Shown in pieces: positions 7,601-15,278 of a DNA stretch of 41,512 bases; position 1 is the stretch's first letter, and the number at the start of each line of letters is the position of its first letter. Source of the stretch: Hymenobacter frigidus (lineage in GTDB: Bacteria > Bacteroidota > Bacteroidia > Cytophagales > Hymenobacteraceae). Location of the stretch: assembly GCF_014640435.1 (NCBI RefSeq), contig NZ_BMGY01000037.1, positions 1-41,512 on the forward strand, written 5' to 3'. The translations under genes and the position numbers were made by a program. The notes beneath the pieces were generated by a model. That model made no database searches and was not told the DNA's origin. It worked only from the letters and a program-made list of their open reading frames with translations.

Positions 7601-9123
7601 TCGACGGGAGACAGAGAAGGAGAGCCTTGAAAAGAAGGCGGAAACACCGAGAGGAACTCGCGTAGCACCTGGCCGCTGGGACTAAATTTTTGCACGCGGT
7701 GGCCGGCGCCGTCCTGTACGTATACGTTGCCACGATAGTCCAATACCACCCCGCGTGGCGCATAGAACTGCCCCGGGCCGGGGCCACCACTGCTGCCGCC
7801 CGCCCCAATCAGCTGCAGCAGTTGTCCCTGCGCATTGTACTTGCGGACGGCGCTCCAGTAATCGAGCACGAACAGGTTGCCGGCCGCATCCACGGCCAGG
7901 TCCATGGGCCAGTAGCCATTGGAGTTGGTCTGCGGATTGGGCAGCAAGACTTTGCTGACAAATCGCCCCTGCGGGTCAAACTTCTGTACACGAGGCGGGA
8001 AGCTCATGCCTTCCAACCCGTACACGTTGCCCTGCAAGTCGAGGGCAAAGCTTGTTAGCCCGCCGAATTGCCCATCGGCCTGGCTAGACGCGCCAATCAC
8101 GGCGATTTGCTGGCCCGCGGGGTTTATCTTGACGATGCGCGGCTGGTTTTGGTCGATATAATAAATGTTGCCCGCTTCATCCTGTCGCATTCGGTTGCCA
8201 AACACCAATTCGTTGCCCCATTTCTTAAGCAACGCCCCACTGGCGCTCAGCTTGCGAATCGTGCTAATGCTTTGGTCCCGGTCAGAGGCGTCGAGGACGT
8301 ACACATTGCCACCACCATCCAGAGCCAGGGCCGCGTGCGCGCCGTTGAAGGGGCCGCTGCCTGCACCAAAAGCGCCCAAATGCACTCCCTGGGCATTGTA
8401 GCGCTGAACAGCATTTAGCCGCGAACTGACGACGTAAAGATTATTGGTCGCGTCGATTTCTAGCCCTATTGTTTGGCCAAAAGATGTCGACCCCGGGAAG
8501 CTCAGTGAGAGCGTATTGAGCAGTTGCCCGGTGATGCTGAGCCTGACCGCGGTAAAGTTTTTATTCAACACGTACACGCTGCCGTCGGGCGCGAGCTTTA
8601 CATCCGATGGCTGCACCAAGGCCTGGGCGCCGCCGGGGGCGTACACCCACTGCACCTGCCCGCTGGCACTTAGTTTTTGCAGGCGGTTATTTCCGGTATC
8701 TGCCACGTAGATGTTGCCCGCGGCATCGACTGCCACCCCTTCGGGCTGCTGAAACTGTCCTGGGGCCGTGCCCGCCCCGCCAATCTGCGTGAGTGAGTCG
8801 CCGCCCGCGCTGTACTTGCGCACAAAAGACGCCGCCCGGTTCACCACAAAGACATTGTTCTGCCCATCCAAGGCCAGGGAACGGTAATCGGGCGTGCGCG
8901 TTGCCGAACGCAACGGAATAGTTTGCAGGTAGCGCCCCGTTGCATCGAGCTTCACCAACCCCACGCGGTCCAGCACGTGCATGACCCCGGTGGCGCTCAC
9001 CTGGATGTCCTGCGGAAAGTCGACCGGCGTGCCCATCATCCGGTCGAGCCGGAAGTTGCGCAGCTGAGCGGACGCCGAGGTAACCGTGGCCAGCAAACAG
9101 GATAGCAGTAAAAGTTTTCTCAT
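4630..9123 (-). CDS. Giant secreted NHL-repeat / IPT-domain protein, T9SS cargo
   Basis: A 1497-residue secreted mosaic. A signal peptide (MRKLLLLSCLLATVTSASAQ) is followed by a run of about ten NHL-type beta-propeller repeats (about 30-570; recurrent GNIYVADTGNNRLQKLS and GNVYVQDGAGHRVQKFS patterns). Next come an SdrD/Cna-B-like module (ISGKVFNDLNNDCVQQANEP, about 590-665), DUF11-like beta domains including a segment with SYDPNDKQVVPTG that is usual in Cytophagales T9SS proteins, and four IPT/TIG domains (each starting P-x-I/L-x-x-x-x-P-G/A, e.g. ITGFSPAHGPVGTSVTITG). It ends in a T9SS type A sorting domain (VYPTPTHDKITISW ... CRAGLYLAVIE). NHL and IPT folds mediate binding, so adhesion or polysaccharide/protein binding at the surface is likely, with no catalytic motif. 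It is convergent with the response regulator gene. Confidence 0.9.
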   Translation of the reverse strand: MRKLLLLSCLLATVTSASAQLRNFRLDRMMGTPVDFPQDIQVSATGVMHVLDRVGLVKLDATGRYLQTIPLRSATRTPDYRSLALDGQNNVFVVNRAASFVRKYSAGGDSLTQIGGAGTAPGQFQQPEGVAVDAAGNIYVADTGNNRLQKLSASGQVQWVYAPGGAQALVQPSDVKLAPDGSVYVLNKNFTAVRLSITGQLLNTLSLSFPGSTSFGQTIGLEIDATNNLYVVSSRLNAVQRYNAQGVHLGAFGAGSGPFNGAHAALALDGGGNVYVLDASDRDQSISTIRKLSASGALLKKWGNELVFGNRMRQDEAGNIYYIDQNQPRIVKINPAGQQIAVIGASSQADGQFGGLTSFALDLQGNVYGLEGMSFPPRVQKFDPQGRFVSKVLLPNPQTNSNGYWPMDLAVDAAGNLFVLDYWSAVRKYNAQGQLLQLIGAGGSSGGPGPGQFYAPRGVVLDYRGNVYVQDGAGHRVQKFSPSGQVLREFLSVFPPSFQGSPSLSPVDAGLAVDGAGNVYASIGRNNYITMFEGNSTRQVKLAVGANPAVITINQRGTRLTSAMWAHDALRFYVPTTSPPENLISGKVFNDLNNDCVQQANEPALPNTVVVAEPSSNYSLTDENGHYTIAVDTGRFTVQQLLPSPQPGRQVQQLCSGPTTVSFRSYGNVVSGPNFGNQVSTAPHLTVSVASNRRRRCFRNTTAVSYANTGFAAAPNATVTVALPPEVVLVRADVPHTRNAAGDYVFQVGALQPNQRGIITIQDSVVCGNPAIRGLTVCTRAWIRPVNTFPAPAGWNGASMVVTGKVLGSSQVRFVARNQGSGPTTDSLGLRIFQDAQLAMMRNISLAAGDSLVLRWTATGPVVRVEVDQPANHPYGPVASATVELPALRANTLPSPAMRSMPPGDPQPEVAEDCQPILDSYDPNDKQVVPTGRTAQRYTPTREPLRYQVRFQNTGNDVAYRVAVVDTLSADLDLRTLQVGAVSHPYRMTLSGHRRPVLTFMFDNIMLPDSASNPAGSNGFVQFSITPKVALPARTRIDNFADIFFDYNEPVRTNTTTNRIYDMPLSVVPAVALQYPDVLASPFITAMAPAQGRFGSLVTLTGRRFSPTATNNHVAFNGVVASVQSATSTTLTVRVPAGAATGALTMTTADGGTRSPNFTVFQPPTLASVTPGEGQPGSAVVLAGTHFSAVAAQDTVTFNGIPARVLQATPNSLQVEVPMGATLGKIRIRTLGGQVESAQSFMVWYPPAISSTVPGRARTGATVALTGTNFAGSSSRNVVTFGGGHVGQVLQASATRLVVKVPMAAQTGPVQVQTPGGQATTATALHIIPVPVITGFSPAHGPVGTSVTITGRNFGEEGLNDTILLGGQATRVLRATATSVEAVVPRGASTGAWTAAGAGGRGQSGETFTVRALPLNEAVTVYPTPTHDKITISWRHADFVVQQVRIYNTIGSLIATALVPSVTADELIVPLTHCRAGLYLAVIETPVGRIVKRITLL

Positions 9124-9221
9124 TCGGGGATTTAAAGCTCCTGTAGAAGCTTCGCACTTGCGCCAAGGAGTGTGTAGGCGGGCGAAGGCAGGCTCGTAAG
9201 GCCTTGTTATTGACCTATGAG

Positions 9222-9229
9222 CAAATGTA
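9222..9229 (-). promoter_or_regulatory. Candidate -7 element (TACATTTG) for the NHL/IPT gene
   Basis: Exact match to TAnnTTTG on the minus strand, 98 bp before the ATG at 9123. A TTG lies 27 bp upstream, longer than the usual -33/-7 spacing, so only the -7 part is supported. Confidence 0.45.
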
Positions 9230-9314
9230 GGGGAACCGCATTATTGAGCACGGGGTCAAGCTAGACGAACCACTAGCGCGGTTTCGGGAGAAACATTGGC
9301 AGCAGCGAGGGGGG

Positions 9315-9749
9315 CTAGAGATACGCTAAGTAGTATTCAAATTGCCGGCTGCGCACGGTTAGTTTGCAGGAGGTGCGTTTTTCGAAGCGAATACGTTGCT
9401 GCTGCACCTCTGGCGAGTTGCTGGGACTGCGGTTCAAAACTACAAAGCACGATTTAATGGGCAGCGGCAGGCGCAACAGGGCCAAAGTGCTTTCCAATTG
9501 TTTGAGGGCATCGGTGAGGCGGTTGCCTTTCAACTCGACATACAATTCTTGTTGCACTGCCGAAACGCTAAACACGTAATCGCACCGATGTACACCGGGG
9601 GCGGCAGGAATAAACGTCTCAGGCCGCAGTTCTTCTACTTCGTACTGTTGAGGGTTGTGCAAGATAAACTTGCTGGCTCCGCCTAGCGAATCGGTGGCTA
9701 CGATGGTACGGTCGGTACGCACCCGGCGGTGCTGGGCGGGAATTTTCAT
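9315..9749 (-). CDS. Small protein with PD-(D/E)xK-like nuclease pattern, partner of the ATPase
   Basis: A 144-residue protein I do not recognise as a named family. It carries Asp57 (HRCDYVF), then E72-L-K74 (LYVELKGN) at the end of the next strand, then Gln84 in the following helix (ALKQLEST), and a further hydrophobic strand (SCFVVLNR). The spacing D-x14-E-x-K with a downstream helical Q is the core signature of PD-(D/E)xK restriction-like nucleases. Glu40 could be the N-terminal helix acidic residue. There is no signal peptide or membrane segment. Its ATG overlaps the end of the upstream ATPase gene by 4 bp (9746-9749), so the two are translationally coupled and probably form one system. 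Nuclease activity is an inference from the motif; a non-catalytic adaptor is possible. Confidence 0.6.
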   Translation of the reverse strand: MKIPAQHRRVRTDRTIVATDSLGGASKFILHNPQQYEVEELRPETFIPAAPGVHRCDYVFSVSAVQQELYVELKGNRLTDALKQLESTLALLRLPLPIKSCFVVLNRSPSNSPEVQQQRIRFEKRTSCKLTVRSRQFEYYLAYL

Positions 9750-10987
9750 GAATGAATAGCGGGGTCCAAGGCCATTAGGTCGCCAAACTGGTCGGCGGTC
9801 ACGTCGGATACGCTGTCGAGCGAATCCGCCCGCAGTAGCCCCGTTTCTTCGTCAATCATCAGTGTGGCCCGCCCGTTTTCCAGGCCGTACACCCGGAAAT
9901 CGGCTAGGTGCAGCCGCAGCTTTTTGGGTACAACGGCATCGAGCTTGGCCAAGCCCGCCGCATCGTCGTGGAGGGTGTCGGCGAGTTGGCCGGCATAAAT
10001 GAGGTTGTTAAAGGCGGTGAGTAGGTAAGGGGTGTGAGTGGTAAGAAATAGTTGCAGCGGCGCGGTACGGACATTGTACACAGCAGCCATTAGTTGTGCC
10101 AGGGTATTTTGGGCTGTGGGGTGCAAGTGAGCTTCTGGCTCTTCAATGATTGCGATTTCAGGTTCCGTTCGGGCAGCTAATGCTAGGTAGCGAAGCGCCA
10201 ACACAACAGGTAATACTTCCTGCTGGCCAGATGAGGATACAACCAGTGGTGTTTTAGTGCCCTGTGCTTGGATAAGAAAGTCTTCCTCGTTCTCACGTTT
10301 GAAGTCTGCTTGCAGAACTTCCTTTGTAAGGGTATCAACCAACGAATTGCGCAAATCTTGGCGAGTGAATGGTTCACTGCGCTTAAAGGTGCTGTAAAAC
10401 TGGCGAAAATTGTTTAGAAAAGGGTCCGTAGAAAATGGACCATCCGCCTGTGGTTCGGTCGCCAAGGAATAGGTGGCTCGACTCGCTGGAACGAACATTA
10501 GTGTACTAGTTCCAAAGGGCCCCAATGCTAGCGCCGCCGCTTGCTTGAAACGCATGTATAGGGCCGTATCTAAGAAAGCAGCTTCTTCTGGTGAGGAGCT
10601 GACGGGCGATGAAACCGCTTTGCGTGCTTGGTCAAACAGGGCGGGGTAAAAGTTGGAAAAAGTGACGTCCAACTGTTGCTCATTGCCGGTCAATTGAATA
10701 AAATTATTTCCATCGGTGTAGCGTAAAACAGTGTTCTCCTGAAATGCTGTCCGCTCAAACATCATAGAAAAGCCGGCCGTGAAAAGCGCTTCTAAGTCTG
10801 CAACTACAAACTGTGGCCGAAGTGCTTGCCGAAGCAAGCTATTGATGCAGCCTTTGAAGAAATACAGGCACTTCACGCAAATACTTTTTCCACTAGCCTG
10901 CGCTCCGATAAAAATATTAATGCGCCCCAATTCAATATCGATTTCATCGATACCAGCGAAATTTCGGATAATCAGACGTTCAGCCAT
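9746..10987 (-). CDS. AAA/ABC-type (SMC/OLD-like) ATPase
   Basis: A 413-residue ATPase of the RecF/OLD/AAA_15-AAA_21 type. Visible motifs: Walker A GAQASGKS (28-35) following an N-terminal strand that begins LIIRNFAGIDEIDIELG; an arm motif MFVPASR (164-170); an ABC-like signature SSSGQQEVLP (251-260); Walker B with catalytic glutamate IAIIEEPEAHLHP (278-290); and an H-loop TTHTPYLL (316-323). No TOPRIM domain follows, so it is not a full OLD nuclease; the nuclease function may be supplied by the overlapping gene downstream. Its coding sequence is visibly AT-richer than the flanking mutase genes, a sign of acquisition. It starts 20 bp after the methylmalonyl-CoA mutase stop, so it may use read-through transcription. 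Such ATPase/effector pairs are typical of phage-defence modules; that role is inferred. Confidence 0.85.
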   Translation of the reverse strand: MAERLIIRNFAGIDEIDIELGRINIFIGAQASGKSICVKCLYFFKGCINSLLRQALRPQFVVADLEALFTAGFSMMFERTAFQENTVLRYTDGNNFIQLTGNEQQLDVTFSNFYPALFDQARKAVSSPVSSSPEEAAFLDTALYMRFKQAAALALGPFGTSTLMFVPASRATYSLATEPQADGPFSTDPFLNNFRQFYSTFKRSEPFTRQDLRNSLVDTLTKEVLQADFKRENEEDFLIQAQGTKTPLVVSSSGQQEVLPVVLALRYLALAARTEPEIAIIEEPEAHLHPTAQNTLAQLMAAVYNVRTAPLQLFLTTHTPYLLTAFNNLIYAGQLADTLHDDAAGLAKLDAVVPKKLRLHLADFRVYGLENGRATLMIDEETGLLRADSLDSVSDVTADQFGDLMALDPAIHS

Positions 10988-11007
10988 AGCTATAAAAGTA
11001 AGCGCGT

Positions 11008-13254
11008 TTACTCCCCCAGTTTTCCCAGAATCTCCAGCGCGGCCGTGGCGATGACCGTGCCCGGGCCATACACGCCGGCCACGCCGGCATCGTAGAGAAA
11101 TTGGTAGTCCTGGGCCGGAATCACGCCGCCGGCTATCACCAGAATATCCTCGCGGCCGAGCTGCTTGAGCTCCGTGAGGAGCTGGGGAAGCAGGGTTTTG
11201 TGGCCGGCGGCGAGGCTGCTCACGCCCACCACGTGCACGTCGTTGTCGGTGGCCTGGCGGGCTACTTCGGCGGGGGTTTGGAATAGGGGGGCGATATCGA
11301 CGTCGAAGCCCACATCCGCGAAGCTGGTGGCGATGATTTTCGCGCCGCGGTCGTGGCCGTCCTGGCCCATTTTGGCTACCAGCATGCGGGGGCGGCGGCC
11401 TTCGCGGGTGGCAAATTCCTCGGCGGCGGCGCGGGCCTGTTCAAAGGCGGCGTTGTGGCTCATTTCCTGCGAGTACACGCCCGAAACGGTGCGCGTGGTG
11501 GCCTGGTGCCGCCCGTACTGGGCTTCGAGGGCGTCGGAAATTTCGCCGAGTGTGGCGCGGGCGCGGGCGGCGGTAATGGCCAGGGCGAGGAGGTTGTGGG
11601 ACGGAACCTCATTCTCCTGGCCCCCCTCTCCCGCAGAGAGAGGAGGGCCAGACGATGCTGACGTGGAATCGGCAGGCACCCCCTCTCCGCGGGAGAGGGG
11701 GCCGGGGGGTGAGGTCCCCAAGCGGATTCCGGCCGCTTCCGTAATCGCGGCCAGGGCCACTTTCACGGCCGTGGTGTCGCGGCTGGCGCGGATGCTTTTC
11801 AACCGCGCAATCTGGCTTTCGCGCACGGCATCGTTGTCGATGTCGAGCACTTCAACCTCGGTTTTCTCGGAGGTCTGGTACTTGTTTACGCCCACGATGA
11901 TTTCCTTGCCCGAGTCGATGCGGGCCTGCTTGCGGGCCGCCGCTTCCTCAATGCGCAGCTTGGGCAGGCCAGTCTCGATGGCCTTGGCCATGCCGCCCAA
12001 TTCCTCCACTTCCTGGATGAGCGCCCAGGCCTTGTCGGCCAGCTCGTGGGTGAGGGTTTCCACGTAGTAGGAGCCGCCCCAAGGGTCTACCACCTTGGTC
12101 ACGTCGGTTTCGTGCTGAAGGTAGAGCTGGGTGTTGCGGGCAATGCGGGCCGAGAAGTCGGTGGGCAGGGCAATGGCCTCATCCAGCGCGTTGGTGTGCA
12201 GGCTTTGGGTGCCGCCGAGCACGGCCGCCAGCGCCTCAATGGCGGTGCGGGCCACGTTGTTGTACGGGTCCTGCTCGGTGAGGGAGTAGCCCGAAGTCTG
12301 GCAGTGCGTGCGCAGGGCCAGGCTTTTGGGGTTGGTGGGGTTGAATTGCTGCATGAGCTTGGCCCACAGCAGGCGGCCGGCCCGCAGCTTGGCAATCTCC
12401 ATGAAGTGGTTCATGCCAATGGCCCAGAAGAAGGACAGGCGCGGGGCGAATTCGTCAATCTTCATGCCTGCGGCCAGGCCGGCGCGCACGTATTCCAGAC
12501 CGTCGGCCAGGGTGTAGGCCAGCTCCAGGTCGGCCGTTGCGCCGGCTTCCTGCATGTGGTAGCCCGAGATGGAAATGGAGTTGAATTTGGGCATGTGCGC
12601 CGCCGTGTAGCTGAAAATATCGGCGATGATGCGCATGCTCGGCGCGGGCGGGTAGATGTAGGTGTTCCGCACCATGAACTCCTTCAGAATATCGTTCTGA
12701 ATGGTGCCGGCCAGCTTCTCGGGGCTCACGCCCTGTTCCTCGGCCGCCACAATGTAGAAGGCCAGCACCGGCAGCACGGCCCCGTTCATGGTCATCGACA
12801 CCGACATCTGGTCGAGCGGAATCTGGTCGAACAAGATTTTCATGTCCTCCACCGAGTCGATGGCCACGCCGGCTTTGCCCACGTCGCCCTGCACGCGGGG
12901 GTGGTCGGAGTCGTAGCCCCGGTGCGTAGCCAGGTCAAAAGCTACGCTCAGGCCTTTTTGCCCGCCGGCTAGGTTGCGGCGGTAGAACGCATTCGAGGCT
13001 TCGGCCGTGGAAAAACCCGCGTACTGGCGGATGGTCCACGGGTTTTGCACGTACATCGACGCATACGGCCCGCGCAGGTACGGCGCTTGCCCGGCGCCGA
13101 AATCCAGGTGGTCGAGGCCGGCCACATCGTCTGCCGTGTACACCTTCTTAATAACGATACCCTCGGGCGTAGGCGCGGCGGTCGTTTCCGGCACTGTGGA
13201 AGTTGTCGGGGCAGGAGCGGCGTTGTAGGGAATCGAGGAGAAATCGGGCTTCAT
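11008..13254 (-). CDS. mutB: Methylmalonyl-CoA mutase, large (B12-binding) subunit
   Basis: Catalyses the adenosylcobalamin-dependent interconversion of succinyl-CoA and (R)-methylmalonyl-CoA in propionate metabolism. Of 748 residues, about 20-510 form the substrate-binding TIM barrel (LRGPYASMYVQNPWTIRQYAG, FDLATHRGYDSDHPRV, SISGYHMQEAGATADLELA). The C-terminal ~140 residues form the cobalamin domain with the D-x-H-x-x-G motif (GQDGHDRGAKII), the serine strand (VVGVSSLAAGHK) and the glycine loop (VIAGGVIPAQD). The family is usually ~710-720 residues; the excess is an in-frame insertion at about residues 511-551 in the interdomain linker, translated from a palindromic repeat. It follows the small-subunit gene on the same strand after a 239-bp gap containing a long palindrome. 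Confidence 0.97.
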   Translation of the reverse strand: MKPDFSSIPYNAAPAPTTSTVPETTAAPTPEGIVIKKVYTADDVAGLDHLDFGAGQAPYLRGPYASMYVQNPWTIRQYAGFSTAEASNAFYRRNLAGGQKGLSVAFDLATHRGYDSDHPRVQGDVGKAGVAIDSVEDMKILFDQIPLDQMSVSMTMNGAVLPVLAFYIVAAEEQGVSPEKLAGTIQNDILKEFMVRNTYIYPPAPSMRIIADIFSYTAAHMPKFNSISISGYHMQEAGATADLELAYTLADGLEYVRAGLAAGMKIDEFAPRLSFFWAIGMNHFMEIAKLRAGRLLWAKLMQQFNPTNPKSLALRTHCQTSGYSLTEQDPYNNVARTAIEALAAVLGGTQSLHTNALDEAIALPTDFSARIARNTQLYLQHETDVTKVVDPWGGSYYVETLTHELADKAWALIQEVEELGGMAKAIETGLPKLRIEEAAARKQARIDSGKEIIVGVNKYQTSEKTEVEVLDIDNDAVRESQIARLKSIRASRDTTAVKVALAAITEAAGIRLGTSPPGPLSRGEGVPADSTSASSGPPLSAGEGGQENEVPSHNLLALAITAARARATLGEISDALEAQYGRHQATTRTVSGVYSQEMSHNAAFEQARAAAEEFATREGRRPRMLVAKMGQDGHDRGAKIIATSFADVGFDVDIAPLFQTPAEVARQATDNDVHVVGVSSLAAGHKTLLPQLLTELKQLGREDILVIAGGVIPAQDYQFLYDAGVAGVYGPGTVIATAALEILGKLGE
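11606..11719. repeat. Palindromic element inserted in frame in mutB
   Basis: Two GC-rich hairpins stand end to end: one near 11617-11651 (CTGGCCC...GGGCCAG with CTCTC/GAGAG inside) and one near 11679-11703 (CCCCCTCTCC/GGAGAGGGGG type). The outer ends are also inverted copies of one another (GGAACCTCA... and GGACCTCA... read inward). Read in the mutB frame they give the peptide pair PPGPLSRGEG and GPPLSAGEGG. The sequence is unlike the surrounding codons, and it sits exactly in the flexible linker between the barrel and the B12 domain. Confidence 0.75.
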
Positions 13255-13355
13255 GGGATAATTAAGGAGTAAAACAGCAAGTCATGCTCAACTGCGCGGA
13301 CGCCAGATGAACTTGACGTTCCTTTAGAAGCTGTTTGAGTTAGCTAAAATCATTC

Positions 13356-13460
13356 TAAAACGGTCATGCTGAGCGCAGTCGAAGCATCTCTACCGCTTCG
13401 CTTGAGCCGGTGCAACGAAGCGGTAGAGATGCTTCGACTGCGCTCAGCATGACCGTTTTA
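13356..13460. repeat. Perfect 45-bp-arm palindrome between mutA and mutB
   Basis: Arms 13356-13400 and 13416-13460 are exact reverse complements, with a 15-nt loop. The arm contains GTCATGCTGAGCGCAGTCG. Related palindromes occur at 19726-19836 and 29647-29764, so this is a dispersed family. Located in the 239-bp gap between the two mutase subunit genes, it would form a very stable RNA hairpin and may attenuate transcription or protect mRNA ends. The rest of the gap (13255-13355, 13461-13493) shows nothing recognisable. Confidence 0.9.
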
Positions 13461-13493
13461 TTAACTTAAACATCTTCTTAATGACCTGGCAGG

Positions 13494-15278
13494 TTACCGC
13501 CCTTGCAGGCGGGCCAGCACCTGCTCCGTAGTGTAGCCCTGCACCTTCATTTCTTTGAAGCCAAACACCCGCACGGCCTCCTGCATGGTAGCCAAATCGG
13601 AGCTGAGTAGGGCGGGGGGGATGAATACCTGCTTCTCTTTTGGAATCAAATTGATGAAGCGGGCGAAGCGCTGGAACTGCTCGGGCGTGGCGTACATCAG
13701 CGTGGCTTCCTCGGCCGAGGAGTAGAGTAGCGACAGCGTGCCCGGCGGGTGGCTGGCGGCCAGCTCGGGCCGCTCGTTCTCCTTCAGCATTTGCACAAAC
13801 GATTCAAGAATCACCTGGTTGGTGTTGGCCCCGAGCAGTACCACGGCGGCGCGCTTGCTCTTGCGCTCGCGGCGCTCAAAGTGCAGGGCCGTGGCCAGGC
13901 GCAGTACTTCGGTGGGATAGGCAGCGCGGGTCACATCAAATGAGGCCGAGCGCAACAGCTTTTTGGGGTGGAAGGAGAACTGTTCGGTGTGGTCCTGGAA
14001 GCGGTTGGTGCCCACCACCACTTGCTGGCCGCTGGCAATGCGGCGGAACGTCTCGGTGGTCACGGCCTTTATTTCTTCAAACATCTGGCCCCGCATCTGG
14101 GGCAGCCCCCCAGCCGCCTCTATGCGCTGAAACACCTGCCAGGCCTCCTGGGCCAGCTGGTCGGTGAGCGTTTCGATGAAGTAGGAGCCCGCGGCGGGGT
14201 CCTGCACCCGGCCCAGGCCCGCCTCCTCGCGCAGCAGCACCGAGAGGTTGCGCGCCAGTCGACTCGAAAACTCGTTGGCTTCGGCAAATAAGTAGTCGAA
14301 GGGCGCGACCGACAGCGAATCGGCCCCGCCCAGCACGGCGCTCATGGCCTCGGTGGTGTGGCGCAGCAGGTTGTTGTGCGGAGCCAGCGTGGTCTGGGTC
14401 CACGATGAAGTCAGGGTGTGAATGCGCAGCCGCTCGTTGAGCTCAGCCGGCAGCCCGAAGCTGTGCAGCAGCGTGGCCCACAGCCGGCGCAGGGCCCGCA
14501 GCTTGGCTATTTCCAGGAAATAGCCGGGCATCACGGCCACGTGCAGGTGCAGGGCCGCGGCTACTTGGCTGGCGCTCACTTCCTCGTCGGGCAGCTCGGC
14601 CAGCAGCGTGGCGGCCGTGTTCAGGCTGAAGGCAATTTGCTGGGTGGCCGTGGCCCCGCGGTTGCCAAAAAAAGCCCCGTTCACGGCCAGCGCCCGGAAA
14701 TCGGGCATGCCCGTGGTCAGGCTCACGCAGCGCCGCAGGGCCCCGCGGTAGTCCGAAAGCTCGGCTCCTTCGGGCATTGTGTTGGGGGCAAAGCGCAAAA
14801 AGCCGCGCAGCGCCGTGCCGGGAGCAGTTTCTATCAGCTGGCCCAGCAGCGTGTCTGGGGTTTCCGTCACCGTATAGCCCACGAAGGTGCGGGCCAGGGG
14901 CAGCAGCTCGGCCAGGTAGTACACGGCAAACGTGGCAGCGTCGCTGATGTTGAAGTGGATGCCATCGGCCCCTAGCGCCAGCGCGGTGGCCGCCAGCTCA
15001 ATCTGCTCGCGGCCGTCGCCGTCGGCCGGTACGTTCAGCGTGGGCACGTTCAACCAGGGCGTAACCGGGTGGGGCTGGGGCAGTGGCGCGCCACCCAACG
15101 CCGCCAGGGCCTCGCGGTGGTAGAAGGGCTCCAGGGCAAAGCCGTCGGGCAGGGGCCAGCGCAACGTGGCGGGGTCCTGGCCTTTCAGGTCGCGGGCCAG
15201 GCGGGCCTGCCAGTCGGCCGTGGTCACCGCCGGAAACTCAGCAAAGGAAACGGACGAAGCCGCGGAAACATCGGACAT
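13494..15278 (-). CDS. mutA: Methylmalonyl-CoA mutase, small subunit
   Basis: A 594-residue partner of the large mutase subunit, homologous to it but catalytically inactive in known heterodimers. The start at 15278 (MSDVSAASSVSFAEFP) is preferred to an open-frame extension to 15386 because the conserved N-terminus (TADWQARLARDLKGQD) begins here. The barrel-type region carries MPGYFLEIAKLRALRRLW, THNNLLRHTTEAMSAVLGGADS-like segments (seen as APHNNLLRHTTEAMSAVLGG) and VQDPAAGSYFIETLT. The C-terminal region (VVLLGANTNQVILESF) has the remains of the B12-type fold but lacks the D-x-H-x-x-G cobalamin ligand motif, as expected for the small subunit. It is first in the operon; the divergent gene on the other side encodes a 5'-nucleotidase domain protein. 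Confidence 0.95.
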   Translation of the reverse strand: MSDVSAASSVSFAEFPAVTTADWQARLARDLKGQDPATLRWPLPDGFALEPFYHREALAALGGAPLPQPHPVTPWLNVPTLNVPADGDGREQIELAATALALGADGIHFNISDAATFAVYYLAELLPLARTFVGYTVTETPDTLLGQLIETAPGTALRGFLRFAPNTMPEGAELSDYRGALRRCVSLTTGMPDFRALAVNGAFFGNRGATATQQIAFSLNTAATLLAELPDEEVSASQVAAALHLHVAVMPGYFLEIAKLRALRRLWATLLHSFGLPAELNERLRIHTLTSSWTQTTLAPHNNLLRHTTEAMSAVLGGADSLSVAPFDYLFAEANEFSSRLARNLSVLLREEAGLGRVQDPAAGSYFIETLTDQLAQEAWQVFQRIEAAGGLPQMRGQMFEEIKAVTTETFRRIASGQQVVVGTNRFQDHTEQFSFHPKKLLRSASFDVTRAAYPTEVLRLATALHFERRERKSKRAAVVLLGANTNQVILESFVQMLKENERPELAASHPPGTLSLLYSSAEEATLMYATPEQFQRFARFINLIPKEKQVFIPPALLSSDLATMQEAVRVFGFKEMKVQGYTTEQVLARLQGR

